From contig NZ_RXFS01000002.1 of assembly GCF_003952185.1 (NCBI RefSeq), forward strand, positions 372,001-436,000: a stretch of DNA of 64,000 nt, given 5' to 3'. How positions within the stretch are numbered: the first letter of the stretch is position 1; each line of letters begins with the position of its first letter. The notes under the pieces were generated by a model that saw nothing but the letters and a program-made list of their open reading frames with translations, made no database searches and had not been told where the DNA came from. The translations under genes were made by a program, and so were the position numbers. This document shows positions 1 through 7,728 of this stretch, piece by piece. The stretch is from Variovorax sp. 679 (lineage in GTDB: Bacteria; Pseudomonadota; Gammaproteobacteria; Burkholderiales; Burkholderiaceae_C).

Positions 1-471
1 CGAGATGGCCAGCGGCATCGGCGACAGGAAGTGCGTGGCGTCGTACTCCTTGTTGAGCATCTTGTCGCGGATGAGCGCCCAGCCCGCCGTCTTCACCACC
101 TCCACGTCGAGGCCCTGCTTCTGATAGAAGCCCAGCGGGTGCGCCATGATGAGCGGCGTGGCGCAGGTGATGGGAATGAAGCCGATCTTCAGCTTCGTCT
201 TCTCCAGCGGTGCCTTCTCCTGCGCCATGGCCTGCAGCGCACCGAGCGGAAACACCGAGGCGATGGCGGCGCGCGCAGTGCCCGCGCCCACGGCGCGCAG
301 GAAGCCGCGCCGCACGCTGTCGACGGGGAACAGCGCCTTCATGAGGCTGGCCTCGAGCTTGTCTTCGGGCAGCACACCGGCGCCGTGCACGCGCCCGCAG
401 GCGCAGCGCATGTTCAATGGCCGGTCGGCATCGTAGGGATCGCAGGCGGTCGGTTCGTGCGGGCTGGACAT
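1..471 (-). CDS. NrtA/CmpA-type ABC substrate-binding protein (partial)
   Basis: The first 157 residues are present; the rest runs off the window. After a roughly 50-residue leader, the sequence carries a twin-arginine stretch (VRRGFLRAVGAG) and a hydrophobic segment ending near ALQAMAQ, as in a Tat signal peptide. The mature part starts LKIGFIPITCATPLIMAHPLGFY, typical of the nitrate/bicarbonate/taurine-type periplasmic binding proteins (NrtA/CmpA). The leader before the Tat motif is odd: it is polar and holds a CAC motif (MRCACGRVHGAG). A two-component pair resembling NarX/NarL lies directly upstream on the same strand, which favours nitrate as ligand. That assignment is inference, since ligand-binding residues are not visible. 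Confidence 0.8.
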   Translation of the reverse strand, partial: MSSPHEPTACDPYDADRPLNMRCACGRVHGAGVLPEDKLEASLMKALFPVDSVRRGFLRAVGAGTARAAIASVFPLGALQAMAQEKAPLEKTKLKIGFIPITCATPLIMAHPLGFYQKQGLDVEVVKTAGWALIRDKMLNKEYDATHFLSPMPLAIS

Positions 472-526
472 GGTGTGCACCTTGTTGGAAAGATGCATCG
501 ACCGTTGCAAGCGCCGGGCCGGAAAG

Positions 527-550
527 GCTCTGCAGGAGCCCTTGCAGAGC
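527..550. promoter_or_regulatory. inverted repeat upstream of the nrtA-like gene
   Basis: Perfect 8-bp arms GCTCTGCA and TGCAGAGC are separated by 8 bases, 56 bases upstream of the nrtA-like start codon. This may be an operator or a leader hairpin; nothing in the sequence decides between them. Confidence 0.3.
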
Positions 551-584
551 TTGCGGCTTCAGATCGTGCCGCCGATGTCGAGGC

Positions 585-606
585 CTTGTAGGGCTGGCAC
601 TACAAG
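585..606. promoter_or_regulatory. CTTGTAG...CTACAAG dyad between response regulator and nrtA-like gene
   Basis: Perfect 7-bp arms CTTGTAG and CTACAAG are separated by 8 bases. It lies between the stop of the LuxR-type response regulator and the transporter gene, where an operator for that regulator would be expected. It does not match the NarL 7-2-7 heptamer layout closely. A binding site is plausible but unproven. Confidence 0.35.
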
Positions 607-639
607 CCGGTGCAGGCCGGCCGCGTTTTCAGCCCGACC

Positions 640-1308
640 TCAACCGGATGTGCCCTGCTTGCCGTGGCGCTCGGCATACAACGCCAGCTCCACATCGTTC
701 TTGGTGCCGGTCTTCTCGAGGATGCGCGCGCGATAGGTGCTCACGGTGTTGGGCGCCAGGCCCAGCTGCGCACCGATTTCGCTCACGCTGTGCCCCGCGC
801 TGAGCAGCCGGTACACCTGATGCTCACGGTGCGAGAGCATCTCTGCGCCCTGCCCGGCACCACGGCCCACGGCAGTGGCCAGCGCCTCGGCAGTGGCCGC
901 CGACACGTAGAGCCCGCCGGCCGCGACTTTGCGCACCGCGCCGACCATGTCGTCGGCATCGGCGCTCTTGTTGAGATAGCCCGAGGCGCCCAGCTTGATG
1001 CAGCGCACCGCGTACTGCTTCTCCGGATAAGTGCTGAGCATCAGCACCGGGAGCGTGGGCCACTGCTTGCGCAGCGCCTGCAGCACGTCGAGGCCGTCGC
1101 GGCCGGGCAAGGCGATGTCGAGCAGCACCACGTCGAGGCCCTCGGGGCCGCCCAGCGCCTGCACGGCTTCCAGCACCTCGGGACCGGTCTGCGCCTCGGC
1201 GCGCACGGCCATGGCGGGCAGGCCGTTGGAGAGGTCGCCCAGCATCTGCTTCAGGCCCTCGCGCACGATGCGGTGGTCGTCGCCTATGAGTACGCGGATG
1301 TCGCTCAT
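640..1308 (-). CDS. NarL/FixJ-family response regulator
   Basis: This 222-residue two-domain protein has an N-terminal receiver domain with acidic pair D10/D11, phosphoacceptor D64 (in VLLDIALPG) and conserved lysine K114 (YLNKSADAD). The C-terminal LuxR-type helix-turn-helix runs from about residue 157 (LSHREHQVYRLLSAG ... NTVSTYRARIL). The start MSDIRVLIGDDHR was chosen because it begins right at the receiver fold; a longer upstream extension is low-complexity. It follows the histidine kinase with a one-base gap, so the two form a translationally coupled pair. The nitrate-type binding protein downstream is a likely target. Confidence 0.93.
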   Translation of the reverse strand: MSDIRVLIGDDHRIVREGLKQMLGDLSNGLPAMAVRAEAQTGPEVLEAVQALGGPEGLDVVLLDIALPGRDGLDVLQALRKQWPTLPVLMLSTYPEKQYAVRCIKLGASGYLNKSADADDMVGAVRKVAAGGLYVSAATAEALATAVGRGAGQGAEMLSHREHQVYRLLSAGHSVSEIGAQLGLAPNTVSTYRARILEKTGTKNDVELALYAERHGKQGTSG

Positions 1309-1309
1309 C

Positions 1310-2497
1310 TCAGGCCTCCACGGGCAGCGGCAGGTGCAGGCGGAAGGTGCTTCCCTCGCCCACGCGGCTCTCGATGTCGATGCGCCCACCGAAGTGGCGC
1401 GCGCGTTCGCGCATGCCGAGCACGCCGTAGGAGGTGGCGGCCTCGAAGGCCTGTGCCGGTGCGCCCACACCGTCGTCCCGCACGCCGATGCTCAGCCGCC
1501 CCTGCTCGACACCGATGCGGATGTCGAGACTGCTCGCCTTCGCATGGCGCCCGACATTGCTCAGCATCTCCTGGAAGATGCGGAACACCGCGATGGCGGC
1601 GGGCTCCGGCAGCTCCACGCCTGGCGGCACGTCGACGCGCCAGTCCAGCGCCAGCTCGGCGGCCTGCACGAACTCGTGCGCCTGCCACTCCAGCGCGGCC
1701 CACAGCCCCTGGTGATCGAGGATGCTGGGGCGCAGGTCGGTGATGATGCGCCCCACGTTGTCCACCGCGCGCTCGATGAGCTGGCTCATGTTCGTGCACT
1801 TGCAGCGCATCTGCTCGCGCATGGCCTGCGCCGCATCGGGCGTGCGCTCCTGCTGCTCGCCGAGGCGCTTGCCGATCCAGTTGACGTCCATCTTCAGCGC
1901 CACCAGCAGGCTGCCGAGCTCGTCGTGCACCTCGCGCGCGATGCGGGTGCGCTCGTCCTCGCGCACCTTGTCGAGCCATGCGGAAAGCTCGCGCAGCTGC
2001 GCCAGCGCGTCGCTGAGCTCGCGGGTGCGTTCCTGCACGCGCAGGCCGAGCTCGTCCTTGGCTTGCTGCAGCGCCTCGGCCTGACGGCGGCGCTCGGTGA
2101 TGTCGACGAAGGTGATGACGGCGCCGCGCACCTGCGTGCCGTCCATGATGGGGTGGCTCGAATACTCGACCGCGAAGGCGCTGCCGTCGCGGCGCCAGAA
2201 CACCTCGGTGTCGATGCGACACGGCAGGCCGCGCCGGAAGGCGTTGAAGATCGGGCAATCGGTGTCGGCGTAATGCGAGCCGTCGGGGTGCGAATGGTGC
2301 GTGAGCTCGTGCATGTTGGAGCCGAGCACGTCGCGCACCTCATGGCCGAGCATCTGCGCGCCGGCCCTGTTGATGAACATGCAATGGCCGTCGAGGTCGA
2401 TGCCGAAGATGCCCTCGCCCGTCGACTCCAGCAGCAGCCCGAGTTGGTGCTGCCAGAGCGGGTGGCTGGCGGTGGGGTTCAGTACGGGCGTCTCCAT
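1310..2497 (-). CDS. NarX-like soluble PAS sensor histidine kinase
   Basis: This 395-residue kinase has no predicted membrane segment, so it should sense in the cytoplasm. A PAS domain spans about residues 15-135 and ends VDITERR. A coiled coil follows, then a HisKA_3 domain with phosphoacceptor H191 (REVHDELGSLL) and a C-terminal ATPase with the DDGVGAP and YGVLGMRERA motifs typical of the NarX/DegS class. The start METPVLNP lies 12 residues inside the longest frame and was preferred because the extension is not PAS-like. A PAS segment rich in His, Asp and Cys (HSHPDGSHYADTDCP) could bind a cofactor or metal. It is the partner of the adjacent response regulator. Confidence 0.92.
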   Translation of the reverse strand: METPVLNPTASHPLWQHQLGLLLESTGEGIFGIDLDGHCMFINRAGAQMLGHEVRDVLGSNMHELTHHSHPDGSHYADTDCPIFNAFRRGLPCRIDTEVFWRRDGSAFAVEYSSHPIMDGTQVRGAVITFVDITERRRQAEALQQAKDELGLRVQERTRELSDALAQLRELSAWLDKVREDERTRIAREVHDELGSLLVALKMDVNWIGKRLGEQQERTPDAAQAMREQMRCKCTNMSQLIERAVDNVGRIITDLRPSILDHQGLWAALEWQAHEFVQAAELALDWRVDVPPGVELPEPAAIAVFRIFQEMLSNVGRHAKASSLDIRIGVEQGRLSIGVRDDGVGAPAQAFEAATSYGVLGMRERARHFGGRIDIESRVGEGSTFRLHLPLPVEA

Positions 2498-2549
2498 GCA
2501 CCAAAAGCAAGCAACAGCCGTGCCCGGAGGCACCCGCCCTCGCCGAGGC

Positions 2550-2975
2550 TCAGGTGCGCGCCCAGTGGAACTTGCGGTCCGATTCCTCGATGGGCTGGTC
2601 GTTGATGCTCGCGAAGCGCCGTTGCATCAGGCCGTTCTCCGCGAATTCCCAGTTCTCGTTGCCATGGCTGCGATACCACTGGCCAGCGTCGTCGTGCCAT
2701 TCGTACTCGAAGCGCACCGCGATGCGGTTGTCCATGAAGGCCCAGAGCTGCTTCTTCAGCCGGTAGTCGAGCTCACGCACCCACTTGCGCGACAGGAACT
2801 CGACCACCTGCTCGCGGCCGTTGACGAACTCGGCGCGATTGCGCCATTCGGTATCCGGCGTGTAGGCCAGGCTCACGCGCTCCGGGTCGCGCGAGTTCCA
2901 GGCGTCTTCGGCTGCCTGGACTTTCTTGGTGGCGGATTCGAGGGTGAAGGGCGGCAGCGGTGGGCGTGATTCCAT
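2550..2975 (-). CDS. DUF1348 nuclear-transport-factor-2-like protein
   Basis: The 141-residue protein has the DUF1348/SnoaL-like small alpha/beta barrel signature, including [20 protein letters not shown] near the start, [14 protein letters not shown], and a C-terminal [14 protein letters not shown]. Family members are small cytoplasmic proteins of unknown substrate. The start MESRPP is preferred over one 17 residues upstream, because that extension would run through the operator. The gene is divergent from a TetR regulator and shares a palindromic operator with it, so it is probably the regulator's direct target. Confidence 0.85.
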   Translation of the reverse strand: MESRPPLPPFTLESATKKVQAAEDAWNSRDPERVSLAYTPDTEWRNRAEFVNGREQVVEFLSRKWVRELDYRLKKQLWAFMDNRIAVRFEYEWHDDAGQWYRSHGNENWEFAENGLMQRRFASINDQPIEESDRKFHWART

Positions 2976-3023
2976 GGCGGTTCTTTCGATTGAAGTTGAA
3001 GAGGAATGCGTGGCAATGTGCCA

Positions 3024-3047
3024 CATGTAGACAGACCTGTCTACATG
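3024..3047. promoter_or_regulatory. 24-bp TetR-type palindromic operator
   Basis: Perfect 11-bp arms CATGTAGACAG and CTGTCTACATG meet around a 2-base AC centre. The site sits midway between the divergent DUF1348 and TetR genes. TetR dimers typically bind such dyads and repress both their own gene and the divergent one. The symmetry is seen directly; binding by this TetR is inferred. Confidence 0.75.
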
Positions 3048-3061
3048 CCTACAATCACGCC

Positions 3062-3685
3062 ATGGACATCTCCTCCATCTCCGAACTCCCCGCGCGCGAA
3101 CGCATCCTCCGCACTGCGCACGACCTCTTCTACGCCGACGGCATCCGCGCCACCGGCATCGACCGCGTCATCGCCGCGTCTGGCGTCACCAAGGTCACGT
3201 TCTACCGGCACTTCCCGTCGAAGGACGACCTGGTGCGCGCCTTCCTCGACCATCGCCATGGCCTCTGGATGGCGTGGTTCGTCGACGCGCTCGGCCGGCT
3301 CGGCGCCCAGCAGCGCATCGGCGGCGGCCAGGCGCTGGAGGTGCTTGCCGATGCAATGGCCGAGTGGTTCGCCGATCCGACGTTCCGCGGCTGCGCCTTC
3401 ATCAACTCGGTGGTCGAGGTGGGCGGCAGCGTGAACGGCGCAAGCGACATCTCGCGCGAACACAAGCGCGAGATGGTCGAGGTCATCGCCGGACTGCTGC
3501 CGGAATCACTGGAGGGTTCGCGCCGCATGGCGGTTGCACAAGCCGCCGCACTGGGCGTCGACGGCGCCATCGTCAAGGCGCAGATCGGCGGCGCCGCGCA
3601 GGCACGCGAAGCGGTCGACGACTTGCGCTGGCTGCTTCAGGCGCTGGCGGCCACGCTGCCCGCTACTTCACGACCATCAGCGTGA
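3062..3685 (+). CDS. TetR/AcrR-family transcriptional regulator
   Basis: The 207-residue protein has an N-terminal TetR helix-turn-helix ([17 protein letters not shown], then [18 protein letters not shown]) and an all-helical ligand-binding region. The start MDISSISEL was chosen because it lies 14 bases after the operator; the longer frame would translate the operator itself. Its last 23 bases overlap the convergent 3' end of lldP. It is expected to autoregulate and to control the divergent DUF1348 gene through the dyad centred near 3035. The inducer is unknown. Confidence 0.9.
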   Translation: MDISSISELPARERILRTAHDLFYADGIRATGIDRVIAASGVTKVTFYRHFPSKDDLVRAFLDHRHGLWMAWFVDALGRLGAQQRIGGGQALEVLADAMAEWFADPTFRGCAFINSVVEVGGSVNGASDISREHKREMVEVIAGLLPESLEGSRRMAVAQAAALGVDGAIVKAQIGGAAQAREAVDDLRWLLQALAATLPATSRPSA

Positions 3686-5324
3686 ACGGCCACACGTAGG
3701 CCTGCAAGGTCACGTACAAGCCCACGAGGCAGGCCAGCGCGATGGAGTGGAAGAACACGTAGCGAAGAATCTCGCCCTCGTGGTTGAACCAGCGCGTGGC
3801 GGTGGAGGCGACCACGATCGACTGTGCATCGATCATCTTGCCCATCACGCCGCCCGAGCTGTTGGCCGCGCCCATCAGGTTCGGGCTCAGGCCCAGCTGG
3901 TCGGCCGCCACCTTCTGCATGCCGCCGAAGAGCACGTTCGATGCAGTGTCGGAACCGGTGAGCGCAACGCCCAGCCAGCCCATCAACGTGCCGAAGAAGG
4001 GATAGAGCACACCCGTGTTGGCGAAGGCCAGGCCCAGCGTGGTGTCCAGCCCCGAGTAGCGCGTGAGCGTACCCAGCGCGAGCATCAGCACGATGGTGAG
4101 CAGCGAGAACTTCACCAGCCACAGCGTGCGGCCATAGGCAGCCACCAGCTGGATCGGGTTGTACTTCATCACCAGCCCGCCCACGATGGCCGACACCAGG
4201 ATGCCTGTGCCCGTAGCCGAGAGCAGCAGAAGCTGGTAGACCGCGCCTTCCTTCGTCGGCTTGGGCACCACCGGCGCCACCTTCTCGATCATGTTGTGCA
4301 GCCCGTCGATGGGGAAGCTGGGCGCGAAGATGCCGTTGAGCCAGGTCTTCACCACCGGCAGGCCCCAGATGAACACGAACACGGTGAGGATGAGCCACGG
4401 CGTCCAGGCGCGGATCACGGCGGCGTTCGAATGCCTGGTGGGCGCGTTGGCCGGCCCCGCCTCGCCGCTGTCGGCTTCATGTCCCTTGAGCGATACCGAG
4501 GTCCAGACCTTCTTCGGCTTCCACACGCGCAGGAACCCGATCAGGCACGCCATGGACACGATGGCCGCGATGATGTCCACCAGCTCCGGCCCGATGTAGT
4601 TCGACACCAGGAACTGCGGAATGGCGAAGGACACGCCCGTCACCAGAATGGCCGGCCACACCTCCATCATTCCCTTGCGCCCCGCGAAGGCCCAGATGAG
4701 CCAGAACGGCACCAGCAGCGAGAAGAATGGCAGCTGCCGCCCGATCATCGCGGTGACCGCCATCAGGTCGTAGCCATGCACCTTGGCCAGCGTGATGACC
4801 GGCGTGCCCAGTGCGCCGAAGGCCACGGGCGCCGTGTTCGCGATGAGCGAGAGCCCCGATGCCGCGAGCGGCGAAAAGCCCAGCCCGATGAGGATGGCCG
4901 CCGTGACCGCAACCGGCGTGCCGAAGCCCGCCGCGCCCTCGAAGAAGGCGCCGAAGGCGAATGCGATGAGCAGCAGCTGCAGGCGCCTGTCTTCCGTAAT
5001 GCCCGCGATCGAGTCCTGCAGTATCTGGAAGCTGCCGTTCTGCTGCGTGAGCTGCTGCAGGAAGATGATGTTCAGCACGATCCAGCCGATGGGCAGCAGG
5101 CCGCTGATGCCGCCCAGAAAGGCGGCCTTGCCCGCCATGTCGGCCGGCATGCCGAACGCGAACACCGCGATGACCAGGGCACTCAGCAGGCCCAGCCCCG
5201 CCGCGTAGTGCGCCTTGATGTGAAGCAGCCCCAGACACACCAGCATCACCACCACCGGTATCGCGGCCAGCGCCGTCGATACGATCATGTTGCCGAAGGG
5301 GTTGTAAACCTGTTGCCAGACCAT
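3663..5324 (-). CDS. lldP: L-lactate permease (LctP family)
   Basis: The 553-residue polytopic membrane protein has the length and many hydrophobic segments usual for LctP/LldP. It carries the conserved loop FEGAAGFGTPVAVTAAILIG and TAPVAFGALGTPV, plus the C-terminal ANSSGGVMGKMIDAQSIVVA block. It imports L-lactate, and possibly glycolate, with protons. The start MVWQQVYNP follows a good Shine-Dalgarno sequence (AAGGAGA), better than an upstream ATG lacking one. It is divergent from a LysR gene and about 1 kb from the lactate dehydrogenase gene, so the three form a lactate-use module. Confidence 0.93.
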   Translation of the reverse strand: MVWQQVYNPFGNMIVSTALAAIPVVVMLVCLGLLHIKAHYAAGLGLLSALVIAVFAFGMPADMAGKAAFLGGISGLLPIGWIVLNIIFLQQLTQQNGSFQILQDSIAGITEDRRLQLLLIAFAFGAFFEGAAGFGTPVAVTAAILIGLGFSPLAASGLSLIANTAPVAFGALGTPVITLAKVHGYDLMAVTAMIGRQLPFFSLLVPFWLIWAFAGRKGMMEVWPAILVTGVSFAIPQFLVSNYIGPELVDIIAAIVSMACLIGFLRVWKPKKVWTSVSLKGHEADSGEAGPANAPTRHSNAAVIRAWTPWLILTVFVFIWGLPVVKTWLNGIFAPSFPIDGLHNMIEKVAPVVPKPTKEGAVYQLLLLSATGTGILVSAIVGGLVMKYNPIQLVAAYGRTLWLVKFSLLTIVLMLALGTLTRYSGLDTTLGLAFANTGVLYPFFGTLMGWLGVALTGSDTASNVLFGGMQKVAADQLGLSPNLMGAANSSGGVMGKMIDAQSIVVASTATRWFNHEGEILRYVFFHSIALACLVGLYVTLQAYVWPFTLMVVK

Positions 5325-5366
5325 GCGCTCGTCTCCTTGTTGTTGGAAATTCTTCAGAGCCGGTGC

Positions 5367-5387
5367 CCCGGTCAGGGCTGGACCGGG
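5367..5387. promoter_or_regulatory. CCCGGTC...GACCGGG dyad in the lldP-LysR divergent region
   Basis: Perfect 7-bp arms are separated by 7 bases, in the 106-bp space between lldP and the LysR-type regulator. A LysR dimer or tetramer site is expected here. The dyad is GC-rich, so chance is not excluded. Confidence 0.35.
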
Positions 5388-5430
5388 AGCGTTCGATACC
5401 ATCCTACCCCGCTACCCCTCCCGATAAAAG

Positions 5431-6315
5431 ATGGTTTCTCCGCGTCTCCCCTCGACACAGGGCCTGCAGGCCTTCGAGGCTGTCGCACGGCTGCGCAGCG
5501 TGAACCTCGCAGCGGAAGAGCTCGCCGTGACGCCCAGCGCGGTGAGCCACCGCATCCGCCAGCTCGAACTGCTGCTCGGGCTCAAGTTCTTCGTGGGCAG
5601 CGACTTCAGCCTCAGCGCCGACGGCATGGCCTACCTGGCGCGCGTGCGCGAGGCCATCGCTGCGCTGCAGCAGGTGCCGGGTCGCGAACCCGAATCGCAG
5701 GTGCGGCGGCTGCGCGTGGCCGTCACGCCGACCTTCTCGCGGCAGATGCTGTTGCCGAGGCTCGCCCGCTTCCGCGACGCGTACCCGAACATCGAGCTGA
5801 TGCTGCAGGTGACCACGCCGGTGCGCAACACCACGGTGGAAGATGCCGACCTCGAGCTGCGCTTCGGCACCGGCCCCTTTCACGACCGCGAGTTCTTCCA
5901 GCTGCTGGCCGACGAGGTCTCGCCGGTGTGCAGCCCAGCCTACCTGGAACGCCACGGCCCCTTCGACGGCTTTGCCACCGATGCCGAGGTGTCGCGCGCG
6001 CAACTGCTGCGCACGCCGCTGGAATCGTGGCGCACCTGGTTCAAGGCCTGCGGCGTAGGCCTGCCCGAGCCGGCCACGGGGCACCAGTTCAACGACCTCG
6101 GGCTGGCACTCGATGCGGCGGCCGAAGACTTCGGCGTGGTGCTGATGCATCTGCGCCTGGGCAGCGCCTGGCTCGACAACGGACGGCTGGTGCGGCTGTC
6201 GACGCGCAGCGTGCCCTCGCCCAACGCCTACTTCCTGTGCTGGAGGCCCGGCACCATGGAGCGCTGGGAGTGCGCGACCTTCGCCGAATGGCTGCGCGAC
6301 GCGCTGCGCGAATGA
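5431..6315 (+). CDS. LysR-family regulator (GcvA-like) of the lactate module
   Basis: This 294-residue regulator has an N-terminal winged helix (LQAFEAVARLRSVNLAAEEL ... VTPSAVSHRIRQLE) followed by a LysR substrate-binding domain. The wording of the HTH and the ending TFAEWLRDALRE resemble the GcvA subgroup. It is divergent from lldP and precedes lldD on the same strand. By position it most likely controls both, with lactate or a related acid as effector; that is inference. Confidence 0.9.
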   Translation: MVSPRLPSTQGLQAFEAVARLRSVNLAAEELAVTPSAVSHRIRQLELLLGLKFFVGSDFSLSADGMAYLARVREAIAALQQVPGREPESQVRRLRVAVTPTFSRQMLLPRLARFRDAYPNIELMLQVTTPVRNTTVEDADLELRFGTGPFHDREFFQLLADEVSPVCSPAYLERHGPFDGFATDAEVSRAQLLRTPLESWRTWFKACGVGLPEPATGHQFNDLGLALDAAAEDFGVVLMHLRLGSAWLDNGRLVRLSTRSVPSPNAYFLCWRPGTMERWECATFAEWLRDALRE

Positions 6316-6438
6316 AGTGGGCTGCCTGAATTCTTTTCAGTCGCGGGCCCGGTTCTTTTCAGATGCCGCCGCAAGGCGCCTGCAGATAATGGCCGGTTAG
6401 CCTTCGCCGATCCACAAGAACCAGCCAGGAGACCGCCA

Positions 6439-7596
6439 GTGTCCGACCTTTCCAAGATCACCAGCATCGAAGACCTCCGGGTGATCGCCAAGCGGCGCGT
6501 GCCGAAGATGTTCTACGACTACGCCGACTCCGGCGCATGGACCGAGGGCACCTACCGCGCCAACGAGAGCGACTTCCAGAAGATCAAGCTGCGCCAGCGC
6601 GTGGCCGTGAACATGGAAGGCCGCTCGCTGCGCACCACCATGGCCGGCCAGGAAACCGCGATGCCCGTGGCCATCGCGCCCACCGGACTCACCGGCATGC
6701 AGCACGCCGACGGAGAGATCCTCGGCGCCCGCGCGGCCAAGGCCTTCGGCATTCCGTTCACGCTGTCGACCATGAGCATCTGCTCGCTCGAAGACATCGC
6801 CGAGAACACCGATCGGCACCCCTTCTGGTTCCAGCTCTACGTGATGAAGGACCGCGACTTCATCGAGCGCCTGATCGAGCGCGCCAAGGCCGCCAACGTG
6901 ACCGCTCTGCAACTCACGCTGGACCTGCAGATCCTCGGCCAGCGCCACAAGGACATCAAGAACGGCCTGACCGCGCCGCCCAAGCCCACCATCAAGAACC
7001 TCATCAACCTGGCCACCAAGCCGCGCTGGTGCATGGGCATGCTGGGCACCAAGCGCCGCACCTTCGGCAACATCGCGGGCCACGCCAAGGGCGTGAAGGA
7101 CCTGTCGTCGCTCTCGTCGTGGACCGCCGAGCAGTTCGACCCCGCGCTGAGCTGGGCCGACGTGGAGTGGATCAAGAAGCTCTGGGGCGGCAAGCTCATC
7201 CTCAAGGGCGTGATGGACGTGGAAGACGCGCGCCTGGCGGCCTCCAGCGGCGCCGACGCGCTCATCGTGTCGAACCACGGCGGGCGTCAGCTCGACGGCG
7301 CGCCCTCCTCCATCGCGGCGCTGCCGGCGATCGTCGACGCGGTGGGCACCGAGATCGAGGTGTGGATGGACGGCGGCATCCGCAGCGGGCAGGACGTGCT
7401 CAAGGCCCGCGCGCTGGGCGCACGCGGCACGCTCATCGGCCGCAGCTTCCTCTACGGCCTGGGTGCCTACGGGCAGGAAGGCGTGACGCGCGCGCTGCAG
7501 ATCATCCAGAAGGAACTCGACATCACGATGGCCTTCTGCGGCCGCACGAACATCGACGACGTCGATTCGAGCATCCTGCTGCCGGGTACTTTCTGA
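6439..7596 (+). CDS. lldD: FMN-dependent L-lactate dehydrogenase
   Basis: The 385-residue protein belongs to the FMN-dependent alpha-hydroxy-acid dehydrogenases, which oxidise L-lactate to pyruvate at the inner membrane face and pass electrons to quinone. Visible signatures are FYDYADSGAWTEGTYR near the N-terminus, IAPTGLTGM (FMN contact), the active-site SNHGGRQLDGAPS with its catalytic His and Arg, and DGGIRSGQDVLKARALGA (phosphate binding). It starts with GTG after an AGGAGA ribosome site. The alternative is another member of the family (glycolate, mandelate), but lldP next door argues for lactate. Confidence 0.92.
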   Translation: MSDLSKITSIEDLRVIAKRRVPKMFYDYADSGAWTEGTYRANESDFQKIKLRQRVAVNMEGRSLRTTMAGQETAMPVAIAPTGLTGMQHADGEILGARAAKAFGIPFTLSTMSICSLEDIAENTDRHPFWFQLYVMKDRDFIERLIERAKAANVTALQLTLDLQILGQRHKDIKNGLTAPPKPTIKNLINLATKPRWCMGMLGTKRRTFGNIAGHAKGVKDLSSLSSWTAEQFDPALSWADVEWIKKLWGGKLILKGVMDVEDARLAASSGADALIVSNHGGRQLDGAPSSIAALPAIVDAVGTEIEVWMDGGIRSGQDVLKARALGARGTLIGRSFLYGLGAYGQEGVTRALQIIQKELDITMAFCGRTNIDDVDSSILLPGTF

Positions 7597-7609
7597 GCTT
7601 GCCCTGACG

Positions 7610-7653
7610 CCTCCGGAAGGCCATTCCGGAGGTAGGCCGATGCGACATCGGCC
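7610..7653 (+). terminator. two adjacent perfect hairpins after lldD
   Basis: CCTCCGGAA pairs with TTCCGGAGG across a 5-base loop. Three bases later, GGCCGATG pairs with CATCGGCC across a 3-base loop. A weaker third stem (CGCCA/TGGCG) follows. There is no T-tract, so a factor-independent terminator is unlikely. The structure may instead protect the lldD mRNA 3' end or act with Rho. Confidence 0.45.
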
Positions 7654-7681
7654 GACACGCCACAGCCCCTTGGCGGCGCAA

Positions 7682-7704
7682 AATGTTTTGGAAACAACAA
7701 CATT
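7682..7704. promoter_or_regulatory. AATGTT-N11-AACATT dyad before the MHS transporter
   Basis: The 6-bp arms flank 11 bases in an AT-rich patch that stands out from the GC-rich surroundings, 24 bases upstream of the transporter start. The size fits a LysR or GntR operator. No bound protein can be named. Confidence 0.3.
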
Positions 7705-7728
7705 GCCCGCGCGGCACAAGAAGGCATC

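Noticed and set aside
3534..6329. 931-residue open frame spanning TetR, lldP and LysR genes
   Set aside because: It runs across three clear genes on both strands and has no recognisable domain.
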